From JAUXFK01 sp034189035 (GTDB lineage: Bacteria; Desulfobacterota; UBA8473): a stretch of DNA of 64,000 bases. Each line of letters starts with the position of its first letter. The stretch's first letter is position 1. Location of the stretch: positions 35,361-99,360 of the forward strand of contig JAXHVA010000003.1 of the NCBI GenBank assembly GCA_034189035.1, read 5' to 3'. Under the pieces are notes generated by a model, which saw only the letters and a list, made by a program, of their open reading frames with translations, searched no databases and was not told the DNA's origin. Below are positions 8,318 through 16,400 of this stretch, in pieces. The translations under genes and the position numbers were made by a program.

Positions 8318-9709
8318 ATGGCAAAGAGGCTCATTATGTATCTTTTTGGATTTGCAATTGGATTTGTCATTATTCCTCTAACGTCTGAAGCATACAGTCA
8401 TGAGGATCTCAAGTTGATGGAAGAGGATATCGCAGAACTCTCGGACAGGCTCGATAAGGTTGAGACCAAATCGATCTTTGATCGGATTATAGTTGGGGGT
8501 AAGTTTCGCACCAGGATGGATTATATCCGATACAAAGATACTACTGCAAGCGGGGTTGCGGACGATACGAATACAGAGGATATCTGGTCAAATCGCTTGC
8601 GGCTCAATCTGAGGGCAGATATTACCGATGGCCTTGTATTCCACGGCAGGCTCAGCTGTTTCAAACTCTGGGGGGAGAGCAACTTCGATGGGATCGCAAA
8701 TGACTTCAATCGCCCCAGCATTCCGGACAGTGCAGGGAATCTCCATATAGAGCGGGCCTATATCGATTATATGATCCGCGATCCTTACCTTTCCATTTCT
8801 ATTGGGCGTATTCCAACAACTGGAGGACCTCCAGGTGAGCTGAGAGAGAATCAAACGAGGAAGGCGTCCTATCCGAAACTGCTCATCGATGCAGAAATCG
8901 ATGCGGTATTTTTTAGTCTACACCTCGATGAATTTACGGATTTGGAAGAATCCATGCTGGGGTTTGCTTATGTAAAGTTCTTTCAAAATTGGCTCGATTA
9001 TAGAGGAATAGATATGAACGAAACGACTGCACCTACCGTAATATTTGAGATGCAGGTTCCTTGTATCGAGAACTCGTTTCTTTGGATTGCGTATGTTCAT
9101 GTTTTTGGCTGGCCTGCACTTACCAGTTTACCTCCAGCATATGAGGCGTTGGGATACAGTATCACCTCATTTCCTGAAGAACTAGGTGAGATTGACACCT
9201 ATTTCTTTCATATCCAGTTTGATGATATCAATGAACACGGTCTAGATTGGTTTTTGAGCTATATGTATAGCAAAATAGACCCGAGTTCAGAAGGCTCAAT
9301 CATTACAACACCCCTGTTTTCTTATAAAATAGGTCTATTTGGAGATTCTCTCAACGGGAATCTAGGGGAGCCCCACTCTTTCTCGGCAATTTATACGGGA
9401 TTACGCTATGAACTGCCAATTGATAAATGGAAGAATCCGAAGATTGGTTTTGAATACAACCATGGCTCAAAATACTGGTCAGCATTTGCCACTTCAGGTT
9501 CTGGAGACCTTATCAGCAAGCTTATGGTTCGTGGTGATGCCTATGAAGTCTACTATATTCAGCCTATTGGTAGGAAGAATATCTTTTTGCGTCTCGGTTT
9601 TATTTACATGGATCATGAATATGAAAATCCCTTCTTACTTTACGGCGGCATGACAGAAAGCGATATGACAGTAACCAATGCATACCTGCTTATGGATGTC
9701 TTATTTTAA
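8318..9709 (+). CDS. DUF3373-like outer-membrane porin P4 (subtype B)
   Basis: This 463-residue barrel has the short N-terminal linker (SGVADDTNTED) also seen in P6 and P7. Distal subtype B features are YPKLLIDAEIDAV, EFTDLEES, LPPAYEALGYSITS (nearly repeated in P6), and GLDWFLSYMY. The signal peptide ends near residue 26 (SEAYS). GAGGAGGGTGAA before the ATG is the ribosome-binding motif shared by P4-P7. The conserved GRIPTTGGPP replaces the E of TEGPP by G. It ends in MDVLF. Its immediate upstream neighbour is a cytochrome remnant, so the functional partner is probably copy 4. Confidence 0.82.
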   Translation: MAKRLIMYLFGFAIGFVIIPLTSEAYSHEDLKLMEEDIAELSDRLDKVETKSIFDRIIVGGKFRTRMDYIRYKDTTASGVADDTNTEDIWSNRLRLNLRADITDGLVFHGRLSCFKLWGESNFDGIANDFNRPSIPDSAGNLHIERAYIDYMIRDPYLSISIGRIPTTGGPPGELRENQTRKASYPKLLIDAEIDAVFFSLHLDEFTDLEESMLGFAYVKFFQNWLDYRGIDMNETTAPTVIFEMQVPCIENSFLWIAYVHVFGWPALTSLPPAYEALGYSITSFPEELGEIDTYFFHIQFDDINEHGLDWFLSYMYSKIDPSSEGSIITTPLFSYKIGLFGDSLNGNLGEPHSFSAIYTGLRYELPIDKWKNPKIGFEYNHGSKYWSAFATSGSGDLISKLMVRGDAYEVYYIQPIGRKNIFLRLGFIYMDHEYENPFLLYGGMTESDMTVTNAYLLMDVLF

Positions 9710-9784
9710 GCAGTATAAAAAAAGGGCTATGAAGGAGTTATTTGTAGAGGTATTCGAATATAAAATGAATGTGGGGGAGAAGAG

Positions 9785-10114
9785 ATGAAGAAGTCACTTT
9801 ATACTACTACAGCAATATACATCGTTCTTTGCCTATTGAGTCCTGTTCCTTTTTCTCATGCTGAAAGTGGAAAGGAGATCTTTCAGACAAAATGCGGAGC
9901 TTGCCATAGGAGCGGTGGGAATGCACCTGATTTCTCGCCTGTGAAGTATGCAGAGGCCCAGTGGAAGCGGTTTTTTGAAAAGAACAGGCATGCAAGAAGG
10001 ACAGATATAAGCGATAAGATATCCCCTTCAGAAATGGAAAAAGTGAAGACCTATCTGATGAATCATGGTGCGGATTCGGACTTACCGATCGCTGCGGGTT
10101 TATTTTCGAATTAA
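9785..10114 (+). CDS. Monoheme cytochrome c, copy 5
   Basis: This 109-residue cytochrome has heme motif CGACH (Cys38, Cys41 region; His follows the second Cys) after a signal peptide ending SHA. The region after the heme reads RSGGNAPDFSPVKYAEAQWKRFF. The C-terminal tail is TYLMNHGADSDLPIAAGLFSN. The LFS-N/D ending is shared with copy 6 and both decayed copies, marking a downstream sub-lineage distinct from copies 1-4. GGGGGAG precedes the ATG. The G9 tract begins 16 bases after its stop, in the ribosome-binding region of P5. Confidence 0.85.
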   Translation: MKKSLYTTTAIYIVLCLLSPVPFSHAESGKEIFQTKCGACHRSGGNAPDFSPVKYAEAQWKRFFEKNRHARRTDISDKISPSEMEKVKTYLMNHGADSDLPIAAGLFSN

Positions 10115-10129
10115 TCGAGAAGATCGAGA

Positions 10130-10138
10130 GGGGGGGGG
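10130..10138 (+). repeat. Poly-G tract (G9) in the ribosome-binding site of porin P5
   Basis: Where P4, P6 and P7 have GGAGGGTGAAATG, P5 has nine uninterrupted G's followed by TGAAATG. The tract serves as the Shine-Dalgarno sequence. Length change would shift its spacing and could tune translation of P5. Confidence 0.6.
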
Positions 10139-10142
10139 TGAA

Positions 10143-11546
10143 ATGGTAAAGAGGTTCATTACATATCTTTTTATTGGATTTGCAATTGAGCTAGTCATGA
10201 TTCCTCTAAAGTCTGAAGCGTCCAGACATGAGGATCTTAAGTTGATGAAAGAGGATATCGTAGAATTGTCCGACAGACTCGATAGGGTGGAGACCAAATC
10301 GATCCTCGATCGGGTTATTATCGGTGGTGAGTTTCGATCAAGGCTTAATTACTTTAAGTACGAGGACACCACTGCTACTTTAGATTTGTTTACATCAGGG
10401 GCGGAGGATGATGCGACTACTGAGGATATCTGGTCAAATAGACTTCGGCTTAATCTGAGGACGGATGTTACCTATAACCTTGTATTCCACGGCAGGCTCA
10501 CCTATTTCAAGCTCTGGGGAGAGAGCAATTTCTTTATGCCCGAAATGGATATGACCATTCCCAGTATTCCTGACAGCGAAGGGAATCTCCATGTGGAGCG
10601 GGCCTACATCGATTATCGCATTCCTGATTCGCACATTGTCATCTCATTTGGGCGTTTGCCTACAAACGAGGGGCCTCCGAATGGTTTGAGGGATTACACA
10701 ACCCGGAAGGCGACCTATCCAAGACTCTTCATCGATGGAGAATCGGACGGTATCATCGCAAGTTTTTCCCTTGATGAATGGACGAATTCAAAAGGATCCA
10801 CCTTCAGACTCCATTATTTTGGTTTTATAACGAATACCCTTCAGGATAAGGGGGTTGATTTTGATAATAGCAGATTACTCGTTGCATCGTTTGAGACACA
10901 GGTCCCTGAAATTAAAAACTCCTTTATGTGGATTAGCTTTGCAAAACTATTAGATCTGCCAACTGGCGAAGCCTATAGTGACTTATACGGCACATTAGAT
11001 GCCCCGCCGATTACAAGCGCTCCAGAAGACGGTGGGCATGGGGAGCTTTACTGTCTCCATTTTCAATTCAATGATATCAATGAAAGCGGTCTCGATTGTT
11101 TTGCATCTTTCGCGCTGATCTCCGTTTACCCGAGGTCAAGAGGTACGGTCTTTGGAGGTATCTATGAGGTGGGGATATTCGGCGATAATCTCAATGGAGA
11201 CCTGGGGGAGAGCCGTGATGGTAACTCCATATATCTGGGGCTTCGCTATGAGCTTCCTATCGACGTATTCAATAACCCAAAGATCGGCCTTGAATACAAC
11301 CATTCTTCTAAATATTGGTTTGGAATGTTTTCGAGCGGGAGTGGAGATCTTGTAAATAAGCTGAATGTAGGAGGAGATGCTTACGAGATATATTTCATCC
11401 AGCCAATCATTGAGAAAAGGATGTTTTGCAGGTTTGGCGGAGTGTATATGGATTATGATTATGATAAATCGAATACCTTTGTTTCTGTGCCAGATAGCGA
11501 TATGACTCTTATCAACAGCTATTTACTCATGGATGTGAGGTTTTAA
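10143..11546 (+). CDS. DUF3373-like outer-membrane porin P5 (subtype A)
   Basis: This 467-residue protein starts at MVKRFITYLF. An in-frame upstream ATG would add 26 non-signal residues derived from the previous gene's tail, and the G-rich ribosome-binding site points to 10143. The signal peptide ends near SEAS. The distal part matches P2: RLFIDGESDGI, LQDKGVDFDNS, GLDCFASFALIS, DAYEIYFIQPIIEKRMFCR and MDVRF. The signal and coiled-coil portion instead match P4, P6 and P7, so the junction between shared and subtype-specific sequence lies inside the gene. Two changes in otherwise invariant positions are RSRLNYF and DVTYNL. Confidence 0.82.
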   Translation: MVKRFITYLFIGFAIELVMIPLKSEASRHEDLKLMKEDIVELSDRLDRVETKSILDRVIIGGEFRSRLNYFKYEDTTATLDLFTSGAEDDATTEDIWSNRLRLNLRTDVTYNLVFHGRLTYFKLWGESNFFMPEMDMTIPSIPDSEGNLHVERAYIDYRIPDSHIVISFGRLPTNEGPPNGLRDYTTRKATYPRLFIDGESDGIIASFSLDEWTNSKGSTFRLHYFGFITNTLQDKGVDFDNSRLLVASFETQVPEIKNSFMWISFAKLLDLPTGEAYSDLYGTLDAPPITSAPEDGGHGELYCLHFQFNDINESGLDCFASFALISVYPRSRGTVFGGIYEVGIFGDNLNGDLGESRDGNSIYLGLRYELPIDVFNNPKIGLEYNHSSKYWFGMFSSGSGDLVNKLNVGGDAYEIYFIQPIIEKRMFCRFGGVYMDYDYDKSNTFVSVPDSDMTLINSYLLMDVRF

Positions 11547-11577
11547 AAAGATTTATGCATAATGAAGGGGAGGAAAG

Positions 11578-11904
11578 ATGCAAAAAAACGGATTTATTTT
11601 TGGAATAATTCTGTTTTTCTTGATTTCTCAATATCCGTCTTTTTCCCATGCTGAAAAGGGGAAAGTGATCTTTCAGACAAGATGCGGGGCCTGCCATAAA
11701 AAAGGTGGGGATGCGCCGGATTTCTCTCCTGTGAAGTATGCAAAAGCCCAGTGGAATCGATTCTTTGAAAAAAACAGGCATGCGAGAAGGATGGATATAA
11801 GCGACAAGGTATCTCCTTCAGAGATGAAGACAGTGAAGAACTATCTGATGGCGCATAGTGCAGATTCGGATTTACCGATTGCTGCAGGTCTCTTTTCCGA
11901 TTAA
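11578..11904 (+). CDS. Monoheme cytochrome c, copy 6
   Basis: This 108-residue cytochrome has a signal peptide ending SHA near residue 25 and heme motif CGACH (Cys36, Cys39, His40). QWNRFF replaces QWKRFF. The KNRHARRMDISDK block is conserved and the tail is NYLMAHSADSDLPIAAGLFSD. AAGGGGAGG lies just before the ATG. It is the intact parent or sister of the decayed copy at 13357, with which it shares the unusual SQYPSFS signal-peptide end. It sits 23 bases before porin P6. Confidence 0.85.
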   Translation: MQKNGFIFGIILFFLISQYPSFSHAEKGKVIFQTRCGACHKKGGDAPDFSPVKYAKAQWNRFFEKNRHARRMDISDKVSPSEMKTVKNYLMAHSADSDLPIAAGLFSD

Positions 11905-11927
11905 TTTAGAAAATCAGGGAGGGTGAG

Positions 11928-13322
11928 ATGGTAAAGAGGGGCATTACATATCTTCTTCTTGGGTTTATAATTGGATTTCTTATGATTCCCCTGACGGCTG
12001 AAGCATCCAACCATGAGGATCTCAGGCTGATGGAAGAGGATATCACAGAACTGTCCGGAAGGCTAGATAAGGTGGAGACCAAATCGATCCTCGATCGGGT
12101 TGTTATAGGGGGTGAATTCAGGACAAGGATGGATTATATCCGATACAAAGATACAATGGAAAGCGGAATAAAGGACGATGCGAATACAGAGGATGTCTGG
12201 TCAAACCGGTTGCGACTTAACCTGAAGGCGGATATTACTGATGACCTGGTATTTCATGGGAGACTCACCTGTTTTAAATTATGGGGAGAGAGCAATTTCA
12301 TTGGGTATGAAAGGGATATGTATCATCCCAGTATCCCGGATAGCGAAGGGAATCTCCATGTGGAGAGGGCCTATGTGGATTATGCCATACCCGATTTGCA
12401 GATCAGTTTCACAATTGGTCGTCTTCCCACAAACGAGGGGCCTCCAGCTGAATTGAGAGAGAATCGGACGAGGAAGGCAACCTATCCAAAACTCCTCGTG
12501 GATGCAGAACTCGATGGAATATTTCTCAATATATACCTCGATCAATTTACGGATCTGAAGAAATCCGTATTAAGGTTTGTTTATCCAAAGTTGTTTCAAA
12601 ATTACCAGAAGTATAGAGGGATAGAGATTAAAGACACCTCTGCCCCCTCAGTCACTTTTGAGTCGCAGGTTCCCAATATCGAAAACTCACTTCTTTGGTT
12701 GAGCTACACAAAGCTTCTCTCTTTGGCTACGTTTACAGAATTGCCCGCAGAATATGAGGCACTTGGTTATCGCATCACTTCACCTGCTGAAGATTTTGGA
12801 GAGCTTACATTCTATACCTTGCATATCCAGTTTGATGACATCAATAAAGATGGTCTTGATTGGTTTTTGAGTTTTATTTATGGTGAGATCGATGCAAGTT
12901 CCGAAGGTTCAACGGTCACTACACCGTTTGGTTCATATGAAATAGGAATATTCGGTGATAGTATAAACGGAAACCTAGGCGAGTCCCGCTCATTCTCTGG
13001 TTTTTATACGGGTCTGAGATACAAACTGCCTATTAAAAGATGGAAAAATCCAAAGATAGGATTCGAGTACAACCATGGTTCAAAATACTTTGCTGGTTTA
13101 GCCGGTATGGGGAGCGGATATCTGATAAACAAACTTTTGATTCATGGAGATGCCTATGAACTGTACTATATTCAGCCCATAGATAATAAACGGATGTTCT
13201 TACGCATGGGCGGTGTTTATATTGATCATGATTATTATAACCGGCTGGTGGCGTATGGGAGTGTATCGAAAAGTGATATGACAATAACGAACGTATATCT
13301 GCTTTTGGATGTGTTGTTTTAA
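11928..13322 (+). CDS. DUF3373-like outer-membrane porin P6 (subtype B)
   Basis: This 464-residue barrel protein has a signal peptide ending TAEAS. The first third is almost the same as P7 (RMDY-RYKDTM, IKDDANTED, NLK-DITDDLVFHGR), while the distal two thirds match P4 (LPAEYEALGYRITS, GLDWFLSFIYGEID). The expected motifs SIPDSEGNLHVERAY, GRLPTNEGPP and NPKIGFEYNHGSKY are all present. Its terminus is LLLDVLF. AGGGAGGGTGAG precedes the ATG. Confidence 0.82.
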   Translation: MVKRGITYLLLGFIIGFLMIPLTAEASNHEDLRLMEEDITELSGRLDKVETKSILDRVVIGGEFRTRMDYIRYKDTMESGIKDDANTEDVWSNRLRLNLKADITDDLVFHGRLTCFKLWGESNFIGYERDMYHPSIPDSEGNLHVERAYVDYAIPDLQISFTIGRLPTNEGPPAELRENRTRKATYPKLLVDAELDGIFLNIYLDQFTDLKKSVLRFVYPKLFQNYQKYRGIEIKDTSAPSVTFESQVPNIENSLLWLSYTKLLSLATFTELPAEYEALGYRITSPAEDFGELTFYTLHIQFDDINKDGLDWFLSFIYGEIDASSEGSTVTTPFGSYEIGIFGDSINGNLGESRSFSGFYTGLRYKLPIKRWKNPKIGFEYNHGSKYFAGLAGMGSGYLINKLLIHGDAYELYYIQPIDNKRMFLRMGGVYIDHDYYNRLVAYGSVSKSDMTITNVYLLLDVLF

Positions 13323-13356
13323 ATGAGTAATAGGAACTAGGCAAGGGAGAGCAAAG

Positions 13357-13675
13357 ATGCGAAAAACCGGGTTTTTTTGGAGTAATTTTGTTCTTCTTGA
13401 TTTCTCAATATCCGTCTTTTTCTTATGCTGAAAAGGGAAAAATGATCTTTCAGACAAATGCGGGTATTGTCATAAAAAAGATGGGGATGCGCCGTATTTC
13501 TCTTCTGTGTAAATATGATGAGGCTCAGTGGAACCGCTTCTTTGAAAAACAGGCACGCGAGAAGGAAGGATATAAGCGACAAGATATCCTCTTCACAGAG
13601 GGATGCAATGAAAAACTATCTGATTGGCTCATGGTGCGGATTCAGACTTGCCGATCCCTGCTGGTTTGTTTTTAG
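13357..13675 (+). pseudogene. Decayed monoheme cytochrome c, copy 7
   Basis: The DNA follows copy 6 closely along its whole length but contains several small deletions. They fall after the start (GGAGTAATTTTG), before the heme motif (AAATGCGGGTATTGTCAT, which still spells C-G-Y-C-H in one frame), within the ALFEK/NRHAR region, and near the end. No frame joins the signal peptide, heme motif and tail. The former stop is altered to TTAGAT, so the frame of the tail (GADSDLPIPAGLFLD) runs open into the start of P7. Confidence 0.85.
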
Positions 13676-13707
13676 ATATGATCTATATTAATATCAAGGA
13701 GGGTGAA

Positions 13708-15075
13708 ATGGTAAGGAGATTTATTACATATCTTCTTCTTGGGTTTACAATTGTATTTCTTATGATTCCTCTCACGCCTGAAGCGTCCAGTCATACCGAT
13801 CTCAGACTGATGGAAGAGGACATTGCAGAACTGTCAAACAGGCTCGACAAGGTAGAGACCAAGTCGATCCTCGATCGGGTTATAATAGGAGGGGAGTTTC
13901 GCACCAGGATGGACTATTTTCGTTATAAAGACACAATGACAATCGGAATAAAGGACGATGCGAATACAGAGGATATCTGGTCGAACAGGCTGCGACTTAA
14001 CCTGAAGGTTGATATTACCGATGACCTGGTATTTCACGGCAGAATCGCATGCTTCAAATTATGGGGAGAGAGTAATTTCGATGAAATCGCAAATAACTCT
14101 AATTATCCCAGCATTCCGGACAGTGAAGGGAATCTTCATGTAGAGCGGGCCTACATCGATTATCGCATCCCTGATTTACACCTTTCATTCACCTGTGGAC
14201 GTCTCCCTTCAAGCGAGGGGCCTCCGAGTGGGATGAGAGAGAATCGGCTAAGGAAGGCGACCTGGCCCAAAGCAGCCGGAGATATAGAGATGGATGGTTT
14301 GATTGCGAGTATTTACCTCGATGAATGGACGGATTTAGAGAATTCCTTGATACGCATTTTATACATAAAGGTCTATCAGAATTGGCTTGAATATAGAGGG
14401 GTAGATGCAAAAGATTCCTGGGGTCCTGCAATTGTCTTTGAAACACAGGTCCCCAATATTGATAATTCTTTAATGATTCTCGGTCATTCAAGGATTATAA
14501 CCCTACGTCCACTGGAAGGCCTACCCGGCATGACTGTTGCCAGTATTCCTGATAAGCAAGGAGGAATAAACTTGACTCTCTTCCACATCGAGTTCAATAA
14601 TATAAATGAGGATGGACTCGATTGGTTTTTCACTTATGGTTATGCGCATTTCGACCCGAGTTCCCAGGGTACGCTCTTTACAACGGGTTTGGAACTGGGA
14701 ATATTCGGCGATAACCTCAGTGGAAATCTGGGAGAGTCGAAAAGCGGTAAAATTGCCCATACGGGTTTCAGGTACGAACTGCCCATTGAGAACTGGAAAA
14801 ATCCCAAGATTGGTTTTGAATACAATCATGGATCAAAGTACTGGGCAAGATTTCTCAATACAGGCGGTGGGGAGCTCATAAACAAGCTTATGGTAAATGG
14901 CGATGCGTATGAGTTATACTATATCCAGCCAATTGATAAAGAGAAGATGTTTTTACGCTTCGGTGGTATTTACATGGATTTCGATTACGAAAACCCGTTT
15001 ATTTTCTATGGCAGCATGACTGAAACCGATATGACCGTGACCAATGCATATCTTCTTTTGGATGTGTTGTTTTAA
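13708..15075 (+). CDS. DUF3373-like outer-membrane porin P7 (subtype C, mosaic)
   Basis: This 455-residue protein starts at MVRRFITYLL, with AAGGAGGG 5 bases upstream. An open frame extends 28 codons further up through the tail of the decayed cytochrome, but that part has no ribosome-binding site. The signal peptide ends near PEAS. The N-terminal third is P6-like. From ATWPKAAGDIEMDG onward it follows P3 (subtype C: PGMTVASIP, GLDWFFTYGYA). It is the last member of the array and is followed by about 340 non-coding bases with a terminator. Confidence 0.82.
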   Translation: MVRRFITYLLLGFTIVFLMIPLTPEASSHTDLRLMEEDIAELSNRLDKVETKSILDRVIIGGEFRTRMDYFRYKDTMTIGIKDDANTEDIWSNRLRLNLKVDITDDLVFHGRIACFKLWGESNFDEIANNSNYPSIPDSEGNLHVERAYIDYRIPDLHLSFTCGRLPSSEGPPSGMRENRLRKATWPKAAGDIEMDGLIASIYLDEWTDLENSLIRILYIKVYQNWLEYRGVDAKDSWGPAIVFETQVPNIDNSLMILGHSRIITLRPLEGLPGMTVASIPDKQGGINLTLFHIEFNNINEDGLDWFFTYGYAHFDPSSQGTLFTTGLELGIFGDNLSGNLGESKSGKIAHTGFRYELPIENWKNPKIGFEYNHGSKYWARFLNTGGGELINKLMVNGDAYELYYIQPIDKEKMFLRFGGIYMDFDYENPFIFYGSMTETDMTVTNAYLLLDVLF

Positions 15076-15095
15076 AGTTAATGAACATTAACAGA

Positions 15096-15315
15096 GCCTG
15101 TCAAAAACCCCTGTTGTACAAACTTCCTTTTGTTTTCAGCCTTAGAAGACGAGTTTCCCTGCACTGACTTGAAAAGCATATATATGTTTTTCCTTCTATG
15201 AAACACTTTTAGTCCGTTAAACAGTTCAAAACAAAACCTTCGTAACAAAAAAGTCCTGGACAAAAGAAGATGCCATTCAAATGGGTCGATTAGGTTCAGG
15301 GTTTTTAGAACAGGC
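15096..15315. repeat. About 220-bp segment bounded by imperfect inverted repeats
   Basis: GCCTGTCAAAAACCCCTG at 15096-15113 is nearly the reverse complement of CAGGGTTTTTAGAACAGGC at 15297-15315. The DNA between has no gene. The arrangement is reminiscent of a miniature inverted-repeat element, but no second copy or target duplication was found in the window. Confidence 0.35.
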
Positions 15316-15350
15316 CATCTGATCTAAGTATAAGATGGCCTTATTTTTTT
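15312..15350 (+). terminator. Rho-independent terminator closing the array
   Basis: AGGCCATCT at 15312-15320 pairs perfectly with AGATGGCCT at 15333-15341 over a 12-base loop and is followed by a T-rich tail (TATTTTTTT). It lies before the promoter of the CarD gene and insulates the two units. Confidence 0.8.
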
Positions 15351-15411
15351 ATCTTCAATATCCTTGTCTTTGCTTCTTTAATTGAGCTGTAATCTGAAAA
15401 ATTATTAACTG

Positions 15412-15440
15412 TTGACTATACGGTTGAAATGTGTTAAGTT
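15412..15440 (+). promoter_or_regulatory. Promoter of the CarD-like gene
   Basis: TTGACT at 15412-15417, a 17-base spacer and TAAGTT at 15435-15440 lie about 45 bases before the start codon. Confidence 0.5.
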
Positions 15441-15485
15441 CACCAAGTAGAGAAGTGAAAAAGCACAGATGGGAGGTATTGTCGT

Positions 15486-15968
15486 ATGTTTAAGATAGGA
15501 GACGTAGCAGTATACCCTTCACATGGTGTAGGAGTTATTCAGTCTATTGAGAACAAAAAGATCTCTGATAAAGAACAGACTTTTTTTATCTTCAGAATAT
15601 TAGACAGTGATATGACCATAATGATCCCCATTGACAATATCAAAACAGTTGGTCTTCGAAGGGTAATCCATATGGATGAAGTCTCCAGAGTTTATGAGAT
15701 ATTAAGAAAGAAAGATATAGAGGTCGAGAATCAAACATGGAATAGAAGATACCGCGAATACACACAAAAGATCAAGAGCGGTTCAGTATTTGAAGTGGCT
15801 GAGGTGCTTAGAGATCTCTTTATATTAAAGCTCGAAAAAGATCTCTCCTTTGGGGAGAGAAAGATGCTCGATTCAGCAAGAAACCTTTTGGTAAAAGAAC
15901 TCTCAATTGCCCAAAACATTACAGAAGAGGTTATAGAAGATAATATCAAGAGTATCTTTGGCAGCTAG
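15486..15968 (+). CDS. carD: CarD/CdnL-family RNA polymerase-binding regulator
   Basis: This 160-residue protein begins with the RNA polymerase-interacting Tudor-like domain of the CarD/TRCF family (residues 1-60: MFKIGDVAVYPSHGVGVI, then IPIDN and VGLR). A helical C-terminal part rich in charged residues follows. In myxobacteria and mycobacteria such proteins stabilise open promoter complexes, particularly at rRNA promoters. GGGAGG precedes the ATG. It is upstream of a PIN-TRAM gene and ispD/ispF, a neighbourhood also known in Firmicutes and other lineages, although here a 557-base spacer and a repeat block separate them. Confidence 0.88.
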   Translation: MFKIGDVAVYPSHGVGVIQSIENKKISDKEQTFFIFRILDSDMTIMIPIDNIKTVGLRRVIHMDEVSRVYEILRKKDIEVENQTWNRRYREYTQKIKSGSVFEVAEVLRDLFILKLEKDLSFGERKMLDSARNLLVKELSIAQNITEEVIEDNIKSIFGS

Positions 15969-16078
15969 TATTCAAGCCTAATAAACAACAGCCCTTTCAA
16001 TTGAATTACAGGCAGATGATTTGTTTGCTTCTTACCTAAATGGTAAGTCCTCAGGTTGTCATATTTAAGATTCAACGA

Positions 16079-16400
16079 CGATGAATATTGAACGATTTTG
16101 AAGATTCTGAGCATAACAACAGCTATGTGAATAGACTCGAAAAGTGTAACGCCTAATAAAGAAGCCGGGACTTGTAAAGGACTACGGGTTGAATAGACAG
16201 ATGTAAGGACTTTTCAGATTCACGGTTCCACGGTTCAAGGTGAGAAAACGATGGATATAGAAGAGTATAAAGATAAGGCGGCCAGCCCTGAGCCTTGAAC
16301 GTAATAACCTCTAAAAAGAACATTTCGCACAACGATTTCAAAGATTTCTATGAGCAGGCAACACAGAATACGAGCTATGTTCATGGATTCGTCAACTCTC
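16079..16400. repeat. Two related copies of a local repeat
   Basis: The stretch starting near 16084 (GAACGATTTTGAAGATTCTGAG, then AACAGCTATGTGAATAGACTCG) is echoed near 16331 (CAACGATTTCAAAGATTT, then ATACGAGCTATGTTCATGG). A weaker third echo occurs near 20917. No open gene spans the 557-base interval 15969-16525. Short stretches can be translated with similarity to each other, so decayed coding sequence cannot be excluded. Confidence 0.35.

Noticed and set aside
10065..10142. N-terminal extension of porin P5
   Set aside because: The extra codons overlap the end of the preceding cytochrome and the G-rich ribosome-binding site. The signal peptide begins at 10143.
13624..13707. N-terminal extension of porin P7 as a functional fusion
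   Set aside because: The frame comes from the broken tail of a decayed cytochrome and lacks a heme motif or ribosome-binding site. Kept only as a finding about decay.
16200..16300. Possible tRNA or structured RNA suggested by GGTTCCACGGTTCAAGG
   Set aside because: No acceptor, D or anticodon stems could be paired around it, and the repeat-like character of the region explains it better.
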